The position numbers and the translations under genes are program-made. From contig NZ_CP036266.1 in assembly GCF_007744075.1 (NCBI RefSeq), positions 5,131,748 to 5,195,747 of the forward strand: 64,000 nucleotides of DNA, written 5' to 3'. This stretch comes from Gimesia chilikensis. Lineage in GTDB: Bacteria; Planctomycetota; Planctomycetia; Planctomycetales; Planctomycetaceae. This document shows positions 27,829 through 38,388 of the stretch, one piece after another; the first letter of the stretch is position 1; the number at the start of each line of letters is the position of its first letter. The notes beneath the pieces were generated by a model. It saw nothing but the letters and a program-made list of their open reading frames with translations, was not told where the DNA came from and searched no databases.

Positions 27829-30800
27829 TCACTTCCCGCCCACAATCTGTACCTGTGCCGGAGAGTCTTTCGCGTCCTCGACCTCCAGTCGCAGTACATC
27901 CCGTTCGGGCAGCAGTTCCACTGCAAACGTCAGAGTGTTGATGCCCTTCTGGAGTTCGACTTCGGTTTTCGGCTGGAGGGCAACCGGCTTTTCACCGATC
28001 CACAGCTTTAATCCATCGACCGAGTTGAACTTCAGAACCGCTTTGCCGGCCGTTGTGGCATCGAGCTCGCAGCGTAGAAACGCAGCGCCGCGGGCTCGCT
28101 TCGAAACGTGCAGTCGGCCGATCTCTTCCAGCTGGTCGAGGGGCAGATTCCCATCCACGCGACTGTAAGCCGGCTCCCAGACAAACGCCGGGTGGTCGGT
28201 CGCCGCGGTAGCATGCCGCGTTCTGCGGATCGCGTTCATTGCTTCGGGAGTATTCTTCATCACCCGCCAGCGACGCACCACGCGATCTTTACCAATCGTA
28301 TATGCGTCTGTTTTACCCAGTTCAGACAGGAAACGAACCAGGTCAACCAGTTCCTGACGCGTCAGCTTGTCCAGAAGCCCCACGGGCATCAATGACGCCG
28401 CCGGCGTTTCATCATCGATCTGATCCAGGGGAACGTTCATCAGGTTGTCGTTGGCATCCCGCAGGACCAGTTGGCTGTCGGTCCGTCGCACCAGAACGCC
28501 CGAATGGACCTTCCCCTGCACGGTGACGACCGTCACCGCATTGTAATTCTCTTTGACCGCTTTATTCGGATCGAGCAGTGAATCGACAATGTAATCCGGC
28601 TGAGAGCTTCCCCCCAGGCTGATAATATCGGGACCGACCTTACCGCCGGCACCACCAATCGCGTGACATTTCAGACAAGACAGGTTCTCGCGGCGGAAGA
28701 TCGCTTCCCCGCGCTGTGGATTTCCACTTGTCCGTATTTCCTTGATGAGTTGCGCCATCTCTTGCGGAGAGAGCTTGACTGGCTGCGGTGCTCCGCTGCT
28801 GGACAGCCCCCCTGCAGTAGCAATCGCTTTCTCCAGATTCGGGTTCCCCCGACCGGACGACTGCACCAGGCGGCTCAGCTGAATCGCAGCATCCTTGGAG
28901 ATCGTTTTCCCTTTCAGAGCATTCACCAGAACGCCCACGCCTCCCTTCCGCTGCAGGAAGATATTCGCCACAGCCGACAGCTGCGCGGGAGCAGCATCAC
29001 CGTTCATCAGGCTCACTGCCTGCGCTGCAGCCTGTTTGACGTTCACTTCGGCCAGCGCCGCGATGGCAGCAATCCGCAGATCCACCGAGGGATCGTTCTG
29101 GCTCAGATTAAGTAACAGCGTCTGGTTTTCCTTGCCTCCCAGGCGTGCCAGTGCGAACAGACTCGTGTTGCGGAGTCCGGCCTGTGTTTTCCCCGATTCA
29201 GCCAGTTCGCGAATCGGCGACTGCAATGATTCGATCTTCCACAGACCGGCACAATCGATGGCGGCCTGCTGCACGGCAGGATCTTTCGAACCGAACAGCT
29301 GCTGGAGTTTTCCGAGGTTCCCCGCGGGGCGGACTTTCCGTGTCTGAAATGCCTGGGCCAGTGCCCGCAAGATCGCTGCCTGCTGAGCCGGTTTCGTTTT
29401 CGCATCCAGGGCGTGGGCAAATAACTGCTGCAGGTCCTTGTCATTCCCGAACTTCGCCATCAGGTTCAGACCGCTCTGCAGCTGACTGTCCGGCATCTGT
29501 CCCGCTTTAATCAGCTTTGTGATCACCGGAGTCACTTCGGGAGAATTGATCGCTGTCAGGGCAAAGGTCAGCTTCCGTGGATCTTTCTGCAGATCGGATT
29601 TCCCTTCCAGCACCTGCGGCAGCCAGATCTCACGGGTTTCACGGGTGGTCAGCCAGAGTGCATAATCCAGAAACTCATCCACGGGATGATTGAGTGCCTG
29701 GTACGCATCGTTGAGCACACCAGGCTGATTGTAGGCCGAGAGTGCCCGTATCGCTTCCAGCCTGACCCGGGGATGCTTGTCATTCGCCAGGGGTGCGATC
29801 AAGGCGTAGGTGTCAGGCACTTCGTCTTTCCATTCCTTCGCTACACGAACGGCGGCTGCCCGGGCACGTCCGTCTTTCGCCTGCAGACAGGCCTTGAGCA
29901 ACTCGGGCTGCGGGCTGCTGATGCACTCGGCTACCCAGAGACCTTCCAGACGATTGTGTTCATACTGAGAGTCCTGTGGATCGAGCTTGCTCAGCCAGGT
30001 TTTCAGTTCCCCTTCGACTTTCGCGCGGCCCCGTTCCCGCAGCACATTCTTGGCATTCTGACGGGTCCACGCTTCCGGTGCTTTGAGATACTCGAGCAGT
30101 TCCTCAGTCGAGGCGCCTACCAGGTTCGGACGGGGCAGTGTCGGTTTGCCTTTGTAAGTCACGCGCCAGATACGACCATGTGTATGATCGCGACGTGGAT
30201 CGCGGAAGTCGACTTCACCATGTTGAATGATCGGGTTGTACCAGTCGGCAATGTAGATCGCACCGTCGGGTCCCATCTTGACGTCAATCGGACGAAAGGC
30301 GACGTGATCGGTTTTAATCAGCTCGACCTGTTCGCGCGAAACATAACCTGATTCACTTTCGGTCACGACAAACCGGCAGACGCGATGTCCGCGGAAGTCG
30401 TTGGTGATCATATTCCCCTGCCAGTCCTCGGGGAGGTGGCGCCCACTCAGAATTTCCAGGCCACAATGTTTGGGACTTCCGGGATTGAGACCTTTCAGAA
30501 TTCGATCCATGCCGACCGCCGTCACGAACGCAGCGCCGGGAAACGTGTAGTTGATCCCTTCACCATAAGCACCGTCGGTACAGAACGACTGCCCCCAGCG
30601 ATCAAAGTGATGTCCCCAGCTGTTGACCATCCCCCGCATGACCACTTCCAGATCCATCGACTCGGGGCGGTACTTCCAGATGCCACCACCATTGAGGCGA
30701 CGCACACCGTAAGGAGTTTCAATGTGACTGTGAATATAAATTGACTGATTGAAATACAGGTGCCCGCCCGGCCCATAGCGAAGGGTGTGCACAATATGGT

Positions 30801-31314
30801 GTGTATCCTCGGTACCGAAACCGGTCAGCTCAGTTTTGCGGACATCCGCCTTACCATCTCCGTCCGTGTCTTTCAGATGCAGCAGTTCAGTGCTGTTGCC
30901 GACATAAGCACCGCCGTCGCCCGGCATCACGGCCGTGGGAATCAGCAGACCGTCGGCGAATACCGTCGTCTTATCTGCAACGCCGTCTCCATCTTTATCT
31001 TCGACGACCAGAATCTTGTCGTTGGCCTTTTCACCCGGTTTGATATGCGGATAAATTTCCGATGAAGCAATCCAGAGCCGTCCCTGTGGGTCAAAGTTCA
31101 TCTGAATCGGTTTGGCGATCTGCGGATCGGCGGCATACAGGTTCACTTCGAAACCTTCCGCGACTTTGAACGACTTACGTTCCAGTTCCGGATCGGGAGG
31201 CGGGATATCGGTCAGGTCCCGTTGCGCCCAGGCACGGGTACCAGTCAACAGAGTCAGCAGACAGGCAAAACAGACGACAATGCGAGGCAGAAATAGTACG
31301 GCTGATTTTATCAC
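27829..31314 (-). CDS. PVC-type heme-binding CxxCH membrane-bound dehydrogenase with HEAT repeats
   Basis: This is a 1161-residue exported protein. The signal peptide (LFLPRIVVCFACLLTLLTGTRAWA) is followed by a beta-propeller, PQQ/glucose-sorbosone dehydrogenase-like (VAEGFEVNLYAADPQIAKPIQMNFDPQGRLWIASSEIYP), to about residue 400. Next come many HEAT-type helices (400-830) and a c-type heme module with LSCLKCHAIGGAGGKVGPD, then a C-terminal carbohydrate-binding-like strand domain. The start is GTG at 31314 with AAGGATC upstream. Such giant proteins are hallmarks of the PVC group. Substrate not known; a sugar or polyol is plausible from the propeller. It is probably cotranscribed with the SGNH hydrolase upstream on the same strand. 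Confidence 0.92.
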   Translation of the reverse strand: MIKSAVLFLPRIVVCFACLLTLLTGTRAWAQRDLTDIPPPDPELERKSFKVAEGFEVNLYAADPQIAKPIQMNFDPQGRLWIASSEIYPHIKPGEKANDKILVVEDKDGDGVADKTTVFADGLLIPTAVMPGDGGAYVGNSTELLHLKDTDGDGKADVRKTELTGFGTEDTHHIVHTLRYGPGGHLYFNQSIYIHSHIETPYGVRRLNGGGIWKYRPESMDLEVVMRGMVNSWGHHFDRWGQSFCTDGAYGEGINYTFPGAAFVTAVGMDRILKGLNPGSPKHCGLEILSGRHLPEDWQGNMITNDFRGHRVCRFVVTESESGYVSREQVELIKTDHVAFRPIDVKMGPDGAIYIADWYNPIIQHGEVDFRDPRRDHTHGRIWRVTYKGKPTLPRPNLVGASTEELLEYLKAPEAWTRQNAKNVLRERGRAKVEGELKTWLSKLDPQDSQYEHNRLEGLWVAECISSPQPELLKACLQAKDGRARAAAVRVAKEWKDEVPDTYALIAPLANDKHPRVRLEAIRALSAYNQPGVLNDAYQALNHPVDEFLDYALWLTTRETREIWLPQVLEGKSDLQKDPRKLTFALTAINSPEVTPVITKLIKAGQMPDSQLQSGLNLMAKFGNDKDLQQLFAHALDAKTKPAQQAAILRALAQAFQTRKVRPAGNLGKLQQLFGSKDPAVQQAAIDCAGLWKIESLQSPIRELAESGKTQAGLRNTSLFALARLGGKENQTLLLNLSQNDPSVDLRIAAIAALAEVNVKQAAAQAVSLMNGDAAPAQLSAVANIFLQRKGGVGVLVNALKGKTISKDAAIQLSRLVQSSGRGNPNLEKAIATAGGLSSSGAPQPVKLSPQEMAQLIKEIRTSGNPQRGEAIFRRENLSCLKCHAIGGAGGKVGPDIISLGGSSQPDYIVDSLLDPNKAVKENYNAVTVVTVQGKVHSGVLVRRTDSQLVLRDANDNLMNVPLDQIDDETPAASLMPVGLLDKLTRQELVDLVRFLSELGKTDAYTIGKDRVVRRWRVMKNTPEAMNAIRRTRHATAATDHPAFVWEPAYSRVDGNLPLDQLEEIGRLHVSKRARGAAFLRCELDATTAGKAVLKFNSVDGLKLWIGEKPVALQPKTEVELQKGINTLTFAVELLPERDVLRLEVEDAKDSPAQVQIVGGK

Positions 31315-31380
31315 AGAAACGATCCTTTAGAGATCAGATGAATCAAATAAGAAAAAACTGAAGACAGAGAGCTCAAGCAG

Positions 31381-32289
<909 letters not shown>

Positions 32290-32462
32290 GGAGTACCTCG
32301 ATCGATGCTAAGGGGTCAATATATTTATTACGTTAAAATAGCAGCATCCGCGGGGTACGGCAAATCAGGAATCTCGAATTTTAAACGGGATTCTTCAATC
32401 TCAGAGCAGCTGAGAGAGGGATCTTTTATTAGCTTTGTAAATTATCAGCAGCAATTCTGCAT

Positions 32463-33635
32463 TCAGGATTTGAGTGAAAAATCCGGATCATCGTCGCCAT
32501 CCCAGGCGCGAGTGGTGAACACAGTCGTACCGGGATCGCCGGCAGGTTGGGTCGACTCGAAATAGTCGGTTTCAACTTCTTCGATCCAGAGCCGCAATTC
32601 ATTTTCATAATCACTCGGCAGATCACTTTTCACCAGCAATCGATGAAATTCCGCGGCACCATCTTCTCCCAGTTCTGCTGCTTCCGCACTGGGAAAGCGT
32701 TCTGCAGGATCGGGGTGCACGAGGCGGTGAATGAGCTTCATCAAAGGTTCACTCAACGCGAACTCCTCCGCAGGAAACCATTGGGGCAACTGCTGCAGAA
32801 TATTCTGTTTCGCTTTGACCAGTTGAGCGTACTTGAGATTCGCAAACGGCTGAAAACCGGTGATGACTTCAATCAGAATGTAACCCAGGCTGGCCAGATC
32901 GGATTGGGCGGTCGCCCGACTGCCGGAGAGTACTTCAGGAGCCGCATACGTAGGCGTACAGGCATGGTTCTCCGGGAGGTTATTTAAATCGATGGCGGAT
33001 CCGATATCGATGATCTTGGCGTTTCCGCTGCGTTTAAGCATGATGTTCGCCGGTTTCATATCGCAGTGAATAATTTCATTGCGATGCAGGGCAGCGAGTG
33101 CAGCCAGACACTCGCGGAGAATAGCCACCGCGACACCCGGCTTAAGCCGCGGCTGCTGCACACCACGGGTGAAGACATTGTTATTCAATGTCCTCCAGCG
33201 ACGGCGGGTAACCTGTTCCCGAATCTGTTTGAACGTGGCGGGAGTGAGCAGGCTCCGCAAGTCGTAGCCATCGACCCACTCCATCTCCATGATATAAATT
33301 TCGTTCCGCTTCACGAAATTCTGCACGGCAACCAGGTGATTTTCCTGAACGCGTGCCACGCGTGCGGCGACCTGCGACAGTCGCGCCATTTCGCTCTGAT
33401 AGGCAGTACAGTCGGCATACCGCTTAGGGGAGAAGAGCTTGAGTGCTACCGGAATGCTGAACCCGTCTGCACCTTCTCGCGCGCTCAGGTAAACGACACC
33501 CTGTCCTCCAATCCCCAGGCAGCGTGAAAACTGGCGCTGGTTCCGCCACTCGAGACAATTATTGTCGAGTAACTGTCGATACTGTTTCTCCAGTTCAGAG
33601 ATCGTTGCGGATTTTGCAGAATCGTGATCGGTCAA
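32463..33635 (-). CDS. Ser/Thr protein kinase-like protein with altered HRD and DFG motifs
   Basis: This is a 390-residue soluble protein of the Hanks kinase fold. The glycine loop is GIGGQGVVYLSA, the VALKLF lysine is present, and the catalytic loop reads IIHCDMKPANIML (HCD rather than HRD). The magnesium motif reads IIDIGSAI (DIG rather than DFG), and the activation region ends TPTYAAPEVL. The catalytic Asp, Lys and Asn are kept, so activity is still possible. There is no membrane segment or C-terminal sensor beyond an acidic tail. Translation seems to start at TTG (33635). No partner is adjacent; the next gene is divergent. Confidence 0.88.
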   Translation of the reverse strand: MTDHDSAKSATISELEKQYRQLLDNNCLEWRNQRQFSRCLGIGGQGVVYLSAREGADGFSIPVALKLFSPKRYADCTAYQSEMARLSQVAARVARVQENHLVAVQNFVKRNEIYIMEMEWVDGYDLRSLLTPATFKQIREQVTRRRWRTLNNNVFTRGVQQPRLKPGVAVAILRECLAALAALHRNEIIHCDMKPANIMLKRSGNAKIIDIGSAIDLNNLPENHACTPTYAAPEVLSGSRATAQSDLASLGYILIEVITGFQPFANLKYAQLVKAKQNILQQLPQWFPAEEFALSEPLMKLIHRLVHPDPAERFPSAEAAELGEDGAAEFHRLLVKSDLPSDYENELRLWIEEVETDYFESTQPAGDPGTTVFTTRAWDGDDDPDFSLKS

Positions 33636-33986
33636 TGGAAATCCAGATAGTCAGAGAAAGGAGGGCTTTCCCGTTTCCTCTTGATGAGGGAAAACGTCCA
33701 CAGTGAACTAAACCCTGATTGTAGTCGGTCACTGATTATTTGATATCGCCAAAAATTAGTTTTCTGACGAGGAATAAAAAAAATGTTGCTTTTTAGATTC
33801 GAACTGATAAACAATAGAGGTGCAGGGAACATTGAAATCAGTTGGTTTCGGTACTGTCGCCGCGCATGACGCATCAATCTCTGATTGAACTTTGTGACTG
33901 ACAGGAAACCCACGACCGGGTTCAAACTACTGCTGAAACCGGTTCTCGATTTCAACCGTTTTAAGAATTGTTCAAGGAGCAGGACA
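33636..33986. other. Divergent spacer between kinase and YbjN-like gene
   Basis: I see no gene or recognised site in these 351 bases. AAGGAGC at 33974-33980 is the ribosome-binding site of the next gene. Confidence 0.5.
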
Positions 33987-34397
33987 ATGATTGCAACCAT
34001 AAAAAATTCCTTAACCCCGCAATCGATTTCTCAAATCATTGATGATGTCAGCACTCCCCTGGAGACCGGTGACGGATGCTGGAAAGTGGAGTACCACAAA
34101 CGCATCCTGTTTTTAATCGTCGATGAGATCCACGACCGGGTCCGCATCATGACGCCGATTATCAAAGAAGAGGATCTGGACGAAGAGGACCTCTGGGACG
34201 TAATGGAAGCCAATTTCGACCGTTCCCTCGACGCGCGTTACGCCATCGGCGACGGCGTGCTCTGGTCCCTGTTCCTGCACCCTCTGACCGACCTGAGTCG
34301 CAACCTGTTTATGGATGGACTGGACCAGGTGGTCACACTTGCCAATAACTTCGGCGGTTCCTTCTGCAGCAGCGATATCGTCTTCGGCTCAGAATAA
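33987..34397 (+). CDS. YbjN-like / type III secretion chaperone-fold small protein
   Basis: This is a 136-residue soluble acidic protein. The layout (helix with LTPQSISQIIDDV, then strands CWKVEYHKRILFLIVDE and VRIMTPI, then EEDLDEEDLWDVMEANFDRSLDARYAIGDGVLWSLFLHPLTDLS, then a last helix) fits the YbjN/CesT-like fold. The start is set at the ATG with AAGGAGC seven bases upstream; a longer open frame exists but lacks an SD. Function is not known; in this fold family, protein-binding chaperone roles are usual. It converges on the helicase gene, leaving 16 bases between stops. Confidence 0.7.
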   Translation: MIATIKNSLTPQSISQIIDDVSTPLETGDGCWKVEYHKRILFLIVDEIHDRVRIMTPIIKEEDLDEEDLWDVMEANFDRSLDARYAIGDGVLWSLFLHPLTDLSRNLFMDGLDQVVTLANNFGGSFCSSDIVFGSE

Positions 34398-34413
34398 CAA
34401 ACCGCCACCGCGT

Positions 34414-36411
34414 TCAGTCATCCCGGTCGATAATCACGGTGCAATCCGGGAGGCTCTCCAGAAACTTCTGACCATAACGCTTGGTCCGCACCCGCGGGTC
34501 CAGAATTACGACCTGCCCCTGATCGTTGGCAGTCCGAATCAGACGACCGAATCCCTGCTTCAGCTTAATGATCGCCTCCGGAATCTGATAATCCATGAAC
34601 GGATTGCCTCCCCGATTCCGAATCGCTTCGACTCGGGCTTCCAATAGAGGATGATCGGGCACGCTGAAGGGCAGCTTGGTGATAATCACATTGGTCAACG
34701 CATCGCCGGGCACGTCGATCCCCTGCCAGAAACTGTCGGTCCCGAACAGCACGCCGCGGGGATTATTGCGGAACCGCTCCAGCATCAGGGAACGGGGCAA
34801 TCCTTCCCCTTGCAGATACAAAGCCAGGTTATGATCCTGCAGCCAGCCTGAAATCTGGTCGGCACAATTCTTCATCATCTTGTAGCTGGTAAACAACGCA
34901 AAGGCATGGCCGTCGGTCTGTTCGAGATACTGTTTCAGTTTCTCGGTCACCGCACGCTCATACTCCGCCGGTGCTTCCCCGGGATCCGGCATCGGATCGG
35001 GCAGGATCAGTCGCACCTGCTCCCGATAATCGAAGGGACTCCCCAGCTTCAGTTCTTCACATTGATTGAGGCCCAGCCGCGATCGCGTAAAACTGAAATC
35101 CTGATCGCCGACCGCCAGGGTGGCACTCGTCAGAATCACTGTCTGCGCCTGGTTAAACAGTTCATCCCGCAACACCGGTCCCACGTCGATGGGCGCATTG
35201 ACCATCTTGATACGCTGGTTGCGTCCGCGAGAGACTTCCACCCAGTAGACCGAATCGGCATCGGCCTGCTGCGTGAGCCAGCTCTGTAAGCCATCACCCA
35301 GTGCGGAACAGCGCTCGGCGGCCGACTGCAATTCGATCTTTTCTTCTTCGCTGTTCAAACGGAATGCGTATTCTGAAATCTGGGCAGCCAACAGCTTCAT
35401 TTCGTGGGTAACCGTATTTTCGACCGGCGGCAACTGACGAATGCGACGGTTGGCCAGCCCCTGTCGGGACTGCCACTCCAGCAGATGATCGAACAGGTCC
35501 TCGACCATGAACCGCAGCCGCATCACATGCTGCTGGCAGTCGACCAGGTTGTGATGCATCAACAGCCCCTTCTGGGTCCGGTCGTTATACAGCTTGTTAA
35601 ACAGGTAATCGAACTGACTGTTGGTAATTGAAAGCCCCAGGTGGTCCCCCGCGACCGCTTCAATGGTGTGCGCTTCGTCCAGAATCACCGTATCGTAATC
35701 GGGGAGAATACTGCTCCCCTCCCGGCGGATCGCCAGGTCTGAGAAAAACAGGGCATGATTCACTACCAGCACATCTGCATTCCAGACGCGGCGGCGGGCC
35801 CGGTAATAAAAGCATTCATTGTAAGTCGCACACCGTTTGCCCAGGCAGTTACCGTGTTCGCTCTGAATCTCGTCCCAGATTTTGGGATGCGGACGAAAAT
35901 CCAGATCGGACCGGCTGCCATCGCTTGTCTTGCGTGACCACTGCGCGATCTGATCGAGCTGACTCAGTTCTTCTTCATTCGAGAACGTATTCCCGGCCCG
36001 CTCGACGGTCCCTTTCAGTCGACGCAGGCTGATGTAATTCGACCGCCCCTTTACCAGCACCGCAGAGAACTCTACCGGGAGCACGGCGTTCAGGAACGGG
36101 ATATCGCGATTGATCAACTGTTCCTGCAGACTGATCGTATTGGTGGAGACAATCAGCCGTTTACGGTCTTTGCCCGTACGGGTCTCGTTCTGTCTGCAGG
36201 TCTCCAGGATCGCCGGTACGAGGTATGCGAAACTTTTGCCCACCCCGGTTCCCGCTTCCACCAGCAGGTGATGCTTCTCTTCCATCGCCCGTACGACGGC
36301 TTCGGCCATCTCCAGTTGCTCGGGGCGTTCCTCGTAATGGTCGAGCCGCCGGGCAACTTTGCCGTCCTTGCCGAGAATGGATAATACATCAGTAGTCAAA
36401 GCGGACCTCAT
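34414..36411 (-). CDS. ATP-dependent helicase, DinG/XPD-like, with Fe-S cysteines
   Basis: This is a 665-residue superfamily 2 helicase of the DinG/Rad3 type, which unwinds 5'-3' and takes part in repair of replication blocks. Features are motif I EAGTGVGKS (52-60), motif II VILDEAHTIEAVA, and motif VI-like GFGRLIRTANDQG near the end. A cysteine set (NCLGKRCATYNECFYYRA) precedes the VLVVNHALF stretch and fits an Fe-S cluster site. Length is in the normal range without an exonuclease domain. It stands between a convergent small gene and the phosphatase gene upstream on the same strand. Confidence 0.9.
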   Translation of the reverse strand: MRSALTTDVLSILGKDGKVARRLDHYEERPEQLEMAEAVVRAMEEKHHLLVEAGTGVGKSFAYLVPAILETCRQNETRTGKDRKRLIVSTNTISLQEQLINRDIPFLNAVLPVEFSAVLVKGRSNYISLRRLKGTVERAGNTFSNEEELSQLDQIAQWSRKTSDGSRSDLDFRPHPKIWDEIQSEHGNCLGKRCATYNECFYYRARRRVWNADVLVVNHALFFSDLAIRREGSSILPDYDTVILDEAHTIEAVAGDHLGLSITNSQFDYLFNKLYNDRTQKGLLMHHNLVDCQQHVMRLRFMVEDLFDHLLEWQSRQGLANRRIRQLPPVENTVTHEMKLLAAQISEYAFRLNSEEEKIELQSAAERCSALGDGLQSWLTQQADADSVYWVEVSRGRNQRIKMVNAPIDVGPVLRDELFNQAQTVILTSATLAVGDQDFSFTRSRLGLNQCEELKLGSPFDYREQVRLILPDPMPDPGEAPAEYERAVTEKLKQYLEQTDGHAFALFTSYKMMKNCADQISGWLQDHNLALYLQGEGLPRSLMLERFRNNPRGVLFGTDSFWQGIDVPGDALTNVIITKLPFSVPDHPLLEARVEAIRNRGGNPFMDYQIPEAIIKLKQGFGRLIRTANDQGQVVILDPRVRTKRYGQKFLESLPDCTVIIDRDD

Positions 36412-36471
36412 CCGGTGAGTGGTTGAACGTGAGAGCGGAACATCCTGTTGGTGCGTGGCTCTGTCTCTGTT

Positions 36472-38193
36472 TTATGATTTGCGGCGGAAGCAGACAACGC
36501 ACATGTCGTCCTTCTGCATCGAATCCTTGCGGAACGACTCCACATCCGAGAGCAGTCCCTTGACGAGGGGCTCGACTTCTTCAGGCGCCGATTTGAGATA
36601 CTTGACCAGTCGATCCCGGTGATAGAGTCGGTTCTTCTGGTCCATGGCCTCGGTCACACCATCGGTATACAGCAAGAGTGTATCCCCTTTTTCCAGCGTG
36701 ATCGTTTCCACATGGAACGTCTGCGTCTTCATCACGCCGAGCGGCATGCCTGACTTTTCCTGAGCCACCTGCTTCACGGTTCCGTCAGACGTCCGTCGCA
36801 ACAACGGCGCCATATGACCGGCGTTGACAATTGAAACCGTATGCTTCTTCGGATCCAGCACCGCCAAAATGAATGTAATGAACCGCAGGCCCACACCACT
36901 GGAAGCGATTTCTGCATTCAGTTCGGCCAGTGCCTTGTCCGCTGCATTTCGGGAAAGCACATGATAGCGGGCCGAGGCATACAGGCGGGCCATCAGAATA
37001 GCTGCCGGAACCCCCTTACCTGCGACATCCCCCAGCGTCACCGCCAGCTTTCCGCCGGGCAGTTCGATGTAGTCGAAGTAATCGCCGCCGACACTCTGGG
37101 CTGATTCGTAAAAATCAAAGAACTCGTATTCCTTGTACTTCGGTCGGTTGTGCGGCAGCAACCCCAGCTGAATCTGGTGGGCAAACTCCAGGTCCCGCTC
37201 GATGTCCCGCTGCCGAACCAGGTCTTCGTGCAGCTTCGCATTGTCGACGGCGAGGCTCGCCTGCTGGGCAATCGCCACCATGACGTCCAGATCGTCCTTG
37301 TTGAACTGCTGACCGATATCGCGGGTCGCGATCTGAATCACGCCGAGCACATCCCCGGCCTGCGACATCAACGGCACGCACATCATGGAACGGATGCGAA
37401 GCGACGTGATGCTCTCGCTCATCTTGAAACGATCGTCTTCGACCGCGTCGGCACTCAGGATGGCCGAACCGCTCATGATCGCCTGGCGGACGATCGTCGT
37501 GCTGATGCGAATCGAATCTTCGTCTTCGCGACGACGGGCCTTCGTTGCTTTGACGATCAGCTTTTTGCGTTCCGGACTCTGCAGCATGATGAAGCCCTGG
37601 TCCGCCTGGGCAAATATCTTGAACAGACCGTCCAGGATACGCGGCAGTACGTCGTCCAGTTTCAAAGCCCGGCTGAGAATCTGGCTGATCTCCAGTACCG
37701 CGTGCAGTTTGACTTCGGGTTTGACGCTGATCCGCAGCTGGCTACTCGTATTCAGATCCAGCTGACTGATGATCGAGGACCCATCGAGAACACCTTCCGT
37801 CGTGCCATCATCGAGGGCCAGCTGCTGGTTTTCTTTCAGCGACCGATTGGTGACTTCCAGCGTCTGCTGGATCGCCGAATCGATAAAATCGGGGGACGGT
37901 TCATAATCGACGAGGAACTGCATCTGGATATCGCAGATGCTGATCGTATCGTTCTCGTGCAGTTCGGTCCGACCTTCGATGACCGTGCCGTTGAGCAGAG
38001 TGCCGTTGCGGCTGTGCAGGTCTTCCAGGTAATAGAAACCGTGGCTTTCCAGAATCTGGGCGTGGTAGCGGCTGACGGCGACATTATCGAGGACGATCTC
38101 ACAATTGGGATGTCGCCCCATTATCACCCGTTCTCCGCTCAGCTCGATGATCTGTTCGGGAACTTTCCCTTTGAGTATCTGTAAAATCGCCAC
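36472..38193 (-). CDS. FHA-GAF-PP2C (SpoIIE-type) protein phosphatase
   Basis: This is a 573-residue regulator. The order is an N-terminal FHA domain (about 1-95; VIMGRHPNCEIVLDNVAVSRYHAQI, which binds phosphothreonine), a GAF sensor domain (about 165-330; VPLMSQAGDVLGVIQIATRD), and a C-terminal SpoIIE-type PP2C phosphatase (about 350-570; GGDYFDYIELPGGKLAVTLGDVAGKGVPAAI, then LLLYTDGVTEAMD) with the metal-site aspartates. Translation starts at GTG. A Ser/Thr kinase gene lies directly upstream on the same strand, so a kinase/phosphatase pair that share targets is likely (inference). Confidence 0.92.
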   Translation of the reverse strand: MAILQILKGKVPEQIIELSGERVIMGRHPNCEIVLDNVAVSRYHAQILESHGFYYLEDLHSRNGTLLNGTVIEGRTELHENDTISICDIQMQFLVDYEPSPDFIDSAIQQTLEVTNRSLKENQQLALDDGTTEGVLDGSSIISQLDLNTSSQLRISVKPEVKLHAVLEISQILSRALKLDDVLPRILDGLFKIFAQADQGFIMLQSPERKKLIVKATKARRREDEDSIRISTTIVRQAIMSGSAILSADAVEDDRFKMSESITSLRIRSMMCVPLMSQAGDVLGVIQIATRDIGQQFNKDDLDVMVAIAQQASLAVDNAKLHEDLVRQRDIERDLEFAHQIQLGLLPHNRPKYKEYEFFDFYESAQSVGGDYFDYIELPGGKLAVTLGDVAGKGVPAAILMARLYASARYHVLSRNAADKALAELNAEIASSGVGLRFITFILAVLDPKKHTVSIVNAGHMAPLLRRTSDGTVKQVAQEKSGMPLGVMKTQTFHVETITLEKGDTLLLYTDGVTEAMDQKNRLYHRDRLVKYLKSAPEEVEPLVKGLLSDVESFRKDSMQKDDMCVVCFRRKS

Positions 38194-38388
38194 AGCTGTG
38201 CCCGACTCTGCTGAAATAGAACTGGTATTCTGGGTTGGTTGGAGCAGGAAATCCGAACCGGATTCGTGCTCAAACGTTGGTTGAGCTGCATTATAGAGTA
38301 TCTGTCCAGAAATGACATCTCTACGGGAAACCGGATCATCCGGTAATTTAAGATCCTTTCCGAAATGGGCGAGCGCAACGAGTCTGAC

